From a virus: 20,023 nt of DNA. Below the pieces are notes generated by a model. It did not search any database. It was given only the letters and a program-made list of their open reading frames with translations, and was not told the origin of the DNA. The position numbers were made by a program, and so were the translations under genes. Positions 13,929 through 20,023 of this stretch are shown here, piece after piece. Position 1 is the first letter of the stretch. Every line of letters begins with the position of its first letter. The stretch lies in the IMG/VR virus record IMGVR_UViG_3300046096_000061, positions 1 to 20,023 of that record. The stretch is one strand, 5' to 3'.

Positions 13929-15868
13929 TGCTGCAAATACAATCATCATATCCTTATTTCACCGACAAGACGGGTTCGCCGCTTAACGCTGGCAGTGTTT
14001 ATATTGGGGTTGCGGGACAAAATGCGCAATCAAATCCTACGCAGGTATATTATGATGAAGCTGGAACATTACCAGCAGCGCAACCTCTAAAAACTACTAA
14101 CGGTTATATTTATCGCTCAGGTGTCCCAACTAGGCTCTACACGGCGTTGACTGACTACTCTATGGTGGTTAGAGATAAGAATGCGGCATTGGTATTTAAC
14201 ACCCTATCTAGCTCTAGCGTATTCAATAATCAACTATTGGCAACATCTTCGGGGGCAGCAGGAGTAGGTTATACGCAGGGAGGAATTAGTGCTGTAACTA
14301 GGACGGTTCAAGATAAACTAAGGGATGCCGTTTCAGTTAAAGATTTCGGGGCAGTAGGTGACGGTGTGACTGATGACATAAACGCTTTCGTTGCCGCATA
14401 CAACACAGGGAAAGGAGTTTTTGTCCCTGACGGCAGTTATATTGTTAATGTGGCAACACAAGACCAAGCAAACGCTATTATGGGTATGATGATTAGTTTG
14501 CATCTTTTCTGCAGTAGCTTAGTGGTTAATATTGGTGCTGGTGTGTTCAATTTCTCAACGAGAACTACCTTTGATGTCACGAACGGCTATAAATTAAAAG
14601 TTATTGGTGCAGCTCATAGCACCCTGACTTTTAGTGCGCTATTAAGTATTGTTTCTATTGGGAGCAATAATCATCAAGTTACAATCAGGCTAGTAAATGC
14701 AACCACGGTTGATATTGGGGATTTTCTTATTGTGGAGACTACTTTTGGCACAAATGCGCAAGAAGTGCTTGAGGGTGTTTGGGAGGTTATAGGGAAAGCG
14801 TCAAACGATGTGACGCTGAAAAACAAAGCTGATGTGGTGAGTTTTTCTGCTGTGCCAACATTAACCGCAGCGAGCATAAAGAAAATTAACACTGTTATGA
14901 AATACACAAACAGTCTTGGGTTTCTTGTTAGAACGCCTATGGGAGCAGATAGTGGCTTAGGGAGTGGTTTTTCAAGAATGGCAGTTGTTGGTGATGATAG
15001 TAGTAATGTTGGGGTCTTGATTGAGTATGGTTGCAGCGCATCATTCTCAAATGAATTTGCATTATGTAATTTTGGTTCACACGGCATATACCCAATATAT
15101 CACGGAGTAGTCATTCTGCAGGATAGTTTTGTGTGTGGTATTGGCGAGAACGGTGTTTACTCATTGAATGGCTCTACTATACAGGGGGTTAGAACTATAG
15201 TGAACGGAAATGGTGCGGCTGGGTTTGTGGCATCAACAGGTGCAAGAATTGCAGCAAGTCAGTCTAAGGCTTGTGGTAATAACTCAGGCTACCGCTCGCT
15301 TGGAGGTTCAGTAATTATTTGTAATAGCAGTGTTGCTAGTTATAATACAAATTATGGGCACGATGCTCGTGAAAGCGGATACCTTGATGCAACGGGGGCA
15401 ACATCAAAAGCTGATAGAAATGGGTTGTATGGCATCTCTGCTTCGGGGAATTGTTATGTTGATTTTACATCAGGAAATGCGGCGAGTAATGGCACTCTAG
15501 ATGCTATTGAGGCTGATATTGAAAGTGTGATTAAAGGCGGCACTTATGGCACAAGCTCCCTGAATACTCGCCCAATTAGAATGTTGACAGGGACGGCTGT
15601 ACACGACTTTGGTGTTGTAAATGCAAATACAACCAAGTTAGTTGCTATTACAGTAGCAGGTGCAGCGAACAATGCAAACAATACGGTAAGTGTCGGCTAC
15701 AATGGTGCGGAAGTTCTTAATACGGCTGGCTCGCCAATTCCTTGTCTTGTGGTAACTGGTAGGGTTACGGGTGTAGATACGGTCACGCTATACGCAAGTA
15801 ATGTTACAACATCTAATTCCAATGCAGTTGGTAATAGGACATATAGAGTTCAAGTAAATCAATTTTAA
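13928..15868 (+). CDS. Tailspike 1 with P22-type head-binding domain
   Basis: This 646-aa trimeric tailspike would bind, and perhaps cut, the host surface polysaccharide. Residues 1-105 are the P22-type head-binding domain that attaches the spike to the hub (YIGVAGQN, YYDEAGTLPAAQPL, NGYIYRSG, DYSMVVRDKN). The body begins with VKDFGAVGDGVTDD (about residues 137-150), the usual start of a pectate-lyase-like right-handed beta-helix. Coil-like repeats with Asn and Gly turns run to about residue 550. The last 90 residues form a beta-rich domain ending RTYRVQVNQF, shared with the next gene. Catalytic residues cannot be assigned by eye. The start overlaps the ejection gene's stop (TAATG 13926-13930). 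Confidence 0.87.
   Translation: MLQIQSSYPYFTDKTGSPLNAGSVYIGVAGQNAQSNPTQVYYDEAGTLPAAQPLKTTNGYIYRSGVPTRLYTALTDYSMVVRDKNAALVFNTLSSSSVFNNQLLATSSGAAGVGYTQGGISAVTRTVQDKLRDAVSVKDFGAVGDGVTDDINAFVAAYNTGKGVFVPDGSYIVNVATQDQANAIMGMMISLHLFCSSLVVNIGAGVFNFSTRTTFDVTNGYKLKVIGAAHSTLTFSALLSIVSIGSNNHQVTIRLVNATTVDIGDFLIVETTFGTNAQEVLEGVWEVIGKASNDVTLKNKADVVSFSAVPTLTAASIKKINTVMKYTNSLGFLVRTPMGADSGLGSGFSRMAVVGDDSSNVGVLIEYGCSASFSNEFALCNFGSHGIYPIYHGVVILQDSFVCGIGENGVYSLNGSTIQGVRTIVNGNGAAGFVASTGARIAASQSKACGNNSGYRSLGGSVIICNSSVASYNTNYGHDARESGYLDATGATSKADRNGLYGISASGNCYVDFTSGNAASNGTLDAIEADIESVIKGGTYGTSSLNTRPIRMLTGTAVHDFGVVNANTTKLVAITVAGAANNANNTVSVGYNGAEVLNTAGSPIPCLVVTGRVTGVDTVTLYASNVTTSNSNAVGNRTYRVQVNQF
13991..14019 (+). repeat. 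Copy 1 of a 29-bp direct repeat in the head-binding domains
   Basis: This 29-base stretch, coding the GSVYIGVAGQ region, matches 15949-15977 at all but one position, with 22 consecutive identical bases (13998-14019). The reading frame is the same in both genes. It marks a recent duplication, or strong conservation with gene conversion, between the two tailspikes. Confidence 0.85.
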
Positions 15869-15885
15869 CAAAAAAAGGCAATAGA

Positions 15886-18573
15886 ATGTTAGAAATAAGA
15901 ATACCAGTGTTGCATTTTAACGATAAAACAGGCGTACCGTTAAGTAACGGCAGTATTTATATTGGGGTTGCGGGACAGAACCCTATCACTAATCCACTAC
16001 AAATATATTACGATGAGGGTGGCACTCTCCCTGCAGCTCAGCCACTGAAGACAACTAATGGTTATATTTATAGAAGTGGAAGTCCAACAAATATCTATTG
16101 TAATGCCACTGATTATTCTATGCTTGTTAGAGATAAAAATGGTGTTTTGATATTAACAACGCCCAGTATTGCGTCTGTATATAATAACGCTGCACTGGCA
16201 CAACCGACTGCCGCAGGTGATATAGGCTATAGCCACGGTTCAACAGGTTCTGTGGCTAATACTGTTGCTAATAAGTTGAGAGAACTTACTTCCTTTGAGG
16301 ACTTCGGAGCGGTTGGCGATGGTGTGACGAATGATTTGGTAGCCATTAACAATGCTCTTACAGCTTCCAAGGTTATTTATTGCAAAGCTAATACTGTCTA
16401 TTTTGTTTCTGCAATGCCTAATATAAATGGACATACAATCTATGGGAATGGTTCAACCATAAAAATAGGTGATGTACAACAATCAATTACAAGTGAGACA
16501 AGTTTTGAGAATATTATAGCATTAACCATTGAGGGTGACAACACTTACACAACAACGCTCTCTGCTATTACCGCTGTTACAGGGAGTGATGCTAATTGGA
16601 GTGTTACCGCTACTCTCGCTGATGCAACGAATGTCGTTATTGGTGATACTGTGGTATTAAAAAATGTAACAGCGGGCGCACCAATACCAGTCGGTGCTTT
16701 AACTGGTCGCCCACCAAAGGGGCAGTTGAATAACTGTCTTACTAACTTAGGTGAAATTACAGTTACAGGCACATCTGCAACACTAACCCTATCTAATGCA
16801 ACCAGTCATCTGGCTAACGGGGACTTGGTTCTCTTAAGAGGGCAAGTGCGCACTGTTTCAGCTCTTACTGCTAGCTCTTTTACAATTAACGCAGCTCTTA
16901 CCGCTAATATAGCTGGTTATCAATATTGGTATAGGACAGTGCCATTAACAGGAACAGTAACAGTAGCTGGAACTACCGTTACTGGGGTTGGTACGGCTTT
17001 TTTAACTGAGATGAATGTTGGTGACTATATTATGATTTCTGGCTCAACATTCAGAGAAGTGACAGCTATAGCAACAAACTTGTCATTAACTATTGATGAA
17101 GCATTAACTGTTGGGGTGGCTTCCGCCTATGGCTCTATGGCATTTGGGGAGCTTCACCAAGGTGGTTGGGTAGTCACTGGGAAAACAGGTAACAACATTA
17201 CCTATATTAACACCTGCCACAACACTGCAGCGAAACCACCTGTTAATTTAATTACTGGCGGCGAGGTTACAATAATAAAAACAAATATTAAATATACCAG
17301 CACAACAAATGGCGTGACTGTAAAAGGCGGACAAATTGTTCTAAAAGATATAAGCATCATAGGCAATGGCACCTCTACAACCACCAGCGGGTTAAATCTT
17401 AACTCAGGAACAGCGCAATACTCGGCAAATGGGATTTTATTGGGAACAGTTTCAATTTCTAGTTTCGGGTACAATGTTCAAGCTGCTGGCAACAGTTATA
17501 TTTATGGTAGAGGCGTTTCTTTATGCAGCGGTTATACGGCTGGTGGTAGGGTAGCACAGGGTGCGCGAGCTTATTTTGATAGCGCACAATTTATAGGGAA
17601 TGGTAAGGCTGCGTCTGGCACTGGTTTGCTCTTAACTGAGGGGGCTTATGCAAGGCTTTCTGGTGCAAAATTTGTTGCAAATAATCTCTATGGTTTAAGG
17701 ATGGAGGTTGGCGCAGCAACTTGGAGTGATTTTGCTAATTATATAAAAAATGGAGCTGACGGAGTTGCTGCTATAGGAGGGGTTAATATTCATTTTGTTG
17801 GCGATAGATTTATTGGAAATATAGCTACTGGCTTAGAATTACAGAACGGCGGGTACGGGCGTGTTTCGGGCGGATTATTTATCAGAAATAATAATGGTAT
17901 AGTTGCCGCTGGTGGCAAACTTGAAGCACAGCAAATTAGCTCCATAGCTAATTTAAGTAATGGAATTGCAGCTTCATACTTAGGTTTCTCGTGCGAAGAG
18001 GGCGCATTTGCATTTAATGGTATTTATGGATTATATGCTTTGAAAACAACCTCTGTGAATATGAGTACTTGTCACCTTACGAGCAACATTGGCGCAGACC
18101 TGTATTTGGCATCTAAGGCTGTTATTTATGGCGATAGTGTTGGTTTTGGAGTGCCAGTAGCTACCAGTGTGTTTGCCATTAACGGCGGGAACGCAGCCTT
18201 TACAAATGCCATAGGCTTGCTTACGGCAAATGTAAATATCGGTTTAAATTCTTATAATCCTATTGACGGAACAGTTGTATCCGATGGTACGGCTACAACA
18301 TCTTATAAACCATTGACCGCCACAATTACGGCAAATATTGGTAGTATTGCGGCTAATACAACAGCGATACAGACAGTCACAGTGGCGGGGGCAACGGTTG
18401 ATAGTGATAATTTTGTTGTTGTTGGAACGAGCGGAAACAATCCTGCTGGGTTGATATTAACTGCCGCTGTCACAGCGGCAAACACAGTAACAATATCACT
18501 AAGCAATGTAAGCGCAGCGGCTATTGACCCCGCAAGCCAAACATACCGTGTGGTAGTATATAAATTATCTTAA
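15886..18573 (+). CDS. Tailspike 2 with P22-type head-binding domain
   Basis: This 895-aa protein is a second tailspike. Its first 105 residues are roughly two-thirds identical to tailspike 1 by hand alignment without gaps (YIGVAGQN, YYDEGGTLPAAQPLKTTNGY, YRSG, VRDKN), so both should fit the same binding site. FEDFGAVGDGVTND (about 137-150) starts the beta-helix. Unlike tailspike 1, a beta-rich insertion follows at about residues 220-420, with VTVAGTTVTGVGTAFLTE and MNVGDYIMISG, a phage adhesion-type module. The helix then resumes with Gly/Asn-rich coils to about 810. The last 85 residues (NTTAIQTVTVAGA, TYRVVVYKLS) correspond to the C-terminal domain of tailspike 1. It starts 17 bases after tailspike 1, with AAGG just upstream. 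Confidence 0.87.
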   Translation: MLEIRIPVLHFNDKTGVPLSNGSIYIGVAGQNPITNPLQIYYDEGGTLPAAQPLKTTNGYIYRSGSPTNIYCNATDYSMLVRDKNGVLILTTPSIASVYNNAALAQPTAAGDIGYSHGSTGSVANTVANKLRELTSFEDFGAVGDGVTNDLVAINNALTASKVIYCKANTVYFVSAMPNINGHTIYGNGSTIKIGDVQQSITSETSFENIIALTIEGDNTYTTTLSAITAVTGSDANWSVTATLADATNVVIGDTVVLKNVTAGAPIPVGALTGRPPKGQLNNCLTNLGEITVTGTSATLTLSNATSHLANGDLVLLRGQVRTVSALTASSFTINAALTANIAGYQYWYRTVPLTGTVTVAGTTVTGVGTAFLTEMNVGDYIMISGSTFREVTAIATNLSLTIDEALTVGVASAYGSMAFGELHQGGWVVTGKTGNNITYINTCHNTAAKPPVNLITGGEVTIIKTNIKYTSTTNGVTVKGGQIVLKDISIIGNGTSTTTSGLNLNSGTAQYSANGILLGTVSISSFGYNVQAAGNSYIYGRGVSLCSGYTAGGRVAQGARAYFDSAQFIGNGKAASGTGLLLTEGAYARLSGAKFVANNLYGLRMEVGAATWSDFANYIKNGADGVAAIGGVNIHFVGDRFIGNIATGLELQNGGYGRVSGGLFIRNNNGIVAAGGKLEAQQISSIANLSNGIAASYLGFSCEEGAFAFNGIYGLYALKTTSVNMSTCHLTSNIGADLYLASKAVIYGDSVGFGVPVATSVFAINGGNAAFTNAIGLLTANVNIGLNSYNPIDGTVVSDGTATTSYKPLTATITANIGSIAANTTAIQTVTVAGATVDSDNFVVVGTSGNNPAGLILTAAVTAANTVTISLSNVSAAAIDPASQTYRVVVYKLS
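15949..15977 (+). repeat. Copy 2 of the 29-bp direct repeat in the head-binding domains
   Basis: This is the partner of 13991-14019, with one mismatch (A here for G in copy 1 at the seventh base). The neighbouring DNA of the two genes is clearly diverged, so this is the best-preserved core of the paralogy and a possible site for homologous exchange of tailspike bodies. Confidence 0.85.
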
Positions 18574-18575
18574 CA

Positions 18576-18581
18576 AAGGAG
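18576..18581 (+). promoter_or_regulatory. Strong ribosome-binding site before the 92-aa gene
   Basis: AAGGAG, 6 bases before the ATG at 18588, is the closest match to the consensus Shine-Dalgarno sequence in the window. It suggests that the small protein is made in larger amounts than the spikes before it. Confidence 0.7.
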
Positions 18582-18587
18582 AATAAA

Positions 18588-18866
18588 ATGGCATTTTTAA
18601 TGAGTAAAAAGACAGTTACAACAAGCACTACAGCGCAGCTTGTTATGGATTTATCGGAGATCAATGGGGCGAACGATTTAACATTTCAGAATATAGGGAC
18701 TAGCGATGTATTTATTTTGACCGATAGCGCATCAAATGGAACTGACGCAAATTGTACCAACAAGTTATATGCTGGCGGCTCTATAAAGTATCCAGATAAT
18801 GTGGGAAGTAAGTTTTATTTAACCGCTGCCTCTGGAATACCGATAGTTAAAATAACTTGGAAATAA
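18588..18866 (+). CDS. Small 92-aa protein after the tailspikes, function unknown
   Basis: I do not recognise this protein with certainty. It looks like a single small beta domain: alternating Thr/Ser/Val strands (KKTVTTSTTAQLVMDL), then NDLTFQNIGTSDVFIL, a glycine turn (LYAGGSIKYP), and a C-terminal GIPIVKITWK strand. The pattern of a short beta sandwich with 'quantity of interest equals label' strands resembles small phage virion or fibre-associated proteins. It has no signal peptide and no membrane segment. It has the best ribosome-binding site in the window, 14 bases after the tailspike 2 stop, so high copy number is likely. A minor virion, chaperone or fibre-tip role is inference from place alone. 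The next gene starts 2 bases after its stop. Confidence 0.7.
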   Translation: MAFLMSKKTVTTSTTAQLVMDLSEINGANDLTFQNIGTSDVFILTDSASNGTDANCTNKLYAGGSIKYPDNVGSKFYLTAASGIPIVKITWK

Positions 18867-18868
18867 TA

Positions 18869-19696
18869 ATGACATATATTCAGAAATTACAAAATAAGAA
18901 TTCTCTTTATGAGAATGCAACCATTAGTGCTAGTGGGGGGCAAGTTATGTGCAACCGCCTTAGCTTCTTAGATACGAATGCTTATGCTTATGTTGATAGA
19001 TTTGCAAACTCTCCTAGCGCAGCCACTCTAAGCGCAATAAATACCTTTTTTACTACGCTCAAGGCAGATACAACCTACTCTGCATTTGATGAATTTTATC
19101 TTTTAGGTGGTCAAGATGAGCAAGCCACTAGAATTAACTTAATCAATCCCACAGTTTCATTACAGGTTGTTAGTGCGCCAGTATTTGTAGCTAATTCTGG
19201 TTGGCAAGGGGATGGAATTGATGATAGTCTAGATAGTCCAATACTATTAAGCGAAGGCGGTAAATTCACACAAGATAATGCACATTTAGGGGTGTGGAGT
19301 TTAACAAACACATTTAATGCCGCTTATTATGATATTGGCACTGGCGCAACTACTAACGCAAGGCGATTAAATTGCAGTAATACCGCCATTCAGTGCCTAG
19401 GCAACTTGAGTTCAGCAACCAATGTCACTGGCGTTGTTACTAATAGCTTAGGGCATTATGTGATAACCAGAAGTAACTCAACATCATCTACCGTTTATAA
19501 GAACGGAAGTTCAATAGGTGTGGGGGCTGACACTACTGCGGCAACCACCGATGGAGCGCTTACAATATTAAGAAGCAGAGCAACCTTCTCAGCTCGGAGA
19601 TTAATGGCAGCTCATAGAGGGCGTAATTTGACTGCTGGCGAGGTTACTACTTTGTATAATGCCCTCAATGCCTACAAAACAGCAATAGGGGCGTAA
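18869..19696 (+). CDS. Putative concanavalin/LamG-like phage adhesin (275 aa)
   Basis: This protein probably belongs to a group of phage-encoded proteins with a concanavalin/LamG-like sugar-binding domain. The N-terminal half is helical with FDEFYLLGGQDEQATRINLINP (residues about 73-94). The motif ANSGWQGDGIDDSLDSP (about 108-124) is typical of this group, followed by KFTQDNAHLGVWS. The C-terminal half is beta-rich with YVITRSNSTSSTVYKNG, ending in a helix (GEVTTLYNALNAYKTAIGA). ATG 18869 is 2 bases after the previous stop. A TTG at 18857 is also in frame but lies inside the preceding gene. Binding to a host glycan, or decoration of the virion, is likely but unproven. The stop overlaps the next start (TAATG 19694-19698). 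Confidence 0.72.
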   Translation: MTYIQKLQNKNSLYENATISASGGQVMCNRLSFLDTNAYAYVDRFANSPSAATLSAINTFFTTLKADTTYSAFDEFYLLGGQDEQATRINLINPTVSLQVVSAPVFVANSGWQGDGIDDSLDSPILLSEGGKFTQDNAHLGVWSLTNTFNAAYYDIGTGATTNARRLNCSNTAIQCLGNLSSATNVTGVVTNSLGHYVITRSNSTSSTVYKNGSSIGVGADTTAATTDGALTILRSRATFSARRLMAAHRGRNLTAGEVTTLYNALNAYKTAIGA

Positions 19697-20023
19697 TGAA
19701 AGATAAACCCCTAACAAGAGACCAGTTAGCTAAGTTCCTTCCTGACCAGCAAGCAATCAGGCAGTTTGAAAAAATTGTTAATACTACTAGCGATAGCTCG
19801 GAAGCAATAACTATTATTGAGGGCGAAGTTGCCGAATTAAAAAGTGCGCATTATATCACTGCGGTTGCGAGTGCTTTTTTAACTAATGATGTGGCTATTG
19901 CCGATTTGCTAGTTGATACAAACTCCTTAGATTTGAATTTTGATAGTGTTTCGCAAGCATTAACTGGTAATGTCTTGGTGCGTGATACTACAACTGCTAC
20001 AACGACAATTACAGCGGCAGGGG
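19696..20023 (+). CDS. Partial phage protein, N-terminal 109 residues
   Basis: This reading frame starts at the TAATG overlap and stays open to the end of the window, so only the first 109 residues are visible. The opening (KPLTRDQLAKFLPDQQAIRQFE) matches a recurrent N-terminal pattern of phage proteins encoded near tail or fibre genes. It is followed by a helix (SSEAITIIEGEVAELKS) and then a Thr-rich beta region (VLVRDTTTATTTITAAG) that may be the start of a fibre-like domain. The protein is probably a virion or receptor-binding accessory. The C-terminus, which would decide this, lies outside the window. Confidence 0.7.
   Translation, partial: MKDKPLTRDQLAKFLPDQQAIRQFEKIVNTTSDSSEAITIIEGEVAELKSAHYITAVASAFLTNDVAIADLLVDTNSLDLNFDSVSQALTGNVLVRDTTTATTTITAAG

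Noticed and set aside
18933-18940. G-rich tract near the start of the 275-aa gene
   Set aside because: It is only six G long, so it is not notable as a slippage site.
1-20023. tRNA genes, CRISPR arrays, insertion sequences, integrase and attachment sites
   Set aside because: I looked on both strands and saw no cloverleaf-like gene, no regularly spaced repeats, no transposase and no integrase; nothing supports any of them in this window.

Overview
The window is the late structural (morphogenesis) region of a tailed phage or prophage with P22-like virion genes. All genes are on the + strand, in the order packaging, head, tail hub, ejection proteins, tailspikes. The host is probably a Gram-negative bacterium: the ejection module carries a muralytic transglycosylase and the adsorption proteins are P22-type tailspikes. 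The DNA leans AT-rich. No integrase, repressor, lysis gene, tRNA, CRISPR array or host gene is visible, so I cannot say whether this is a free phage or a prophage, or name the host.

Packaging and head (1-6483): an AT-rich leader with a promoter candidate, a short terminase-small-like gene, the large terminase, the portal, a scaffold, and then a 143-base gap with its own sigma70-like promoter before the coat gene. A strong 10-bp hairpin follows the coat gene, then an unrecognised 71-aa gene.

Tail hub (6483-8820): a gp4-like head-completion protein, a 151-aa accessory protein with no counterpart at this position in P22, and a gp10-like hub protein. I see no gene resembling the gp26 tail needle or gp14.

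Acetyltransferase and ejection module (8821-13928): a promoter, a roughly 90-nt structured leader and an intrinsic terminator precede a GTG-started GNAT acetyltransferase. Three ejection proteins follow (gp7-like, gp20-like position, and a 923-aa protein with a C-terminal lytic transglycosylase domain).

Adsorption region (13928-end): two tandem tailspikes share an almost interchangeable N-terminal head-binding domain and a similar C-terminal domain but have different beta-helix bodies. Next come a small 92-aa protein with the best ribosome-binding site in the window, a 275-aa protein that looks like a concanavalin/LamG-type phage adhesin, and a truncated phage virion-type gene running off the end.

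Genes are tightly packed; five junctions are TAATG stop/start overlaps, pointing to coupled translation within long transcripts. Everything visible fits a known kind of phage module. The less ordinary points are the paired tailspikes, the separately controlled acetyltransferase and the unrecognised small proteins. I do not see convincing evidence for an entirely new system.
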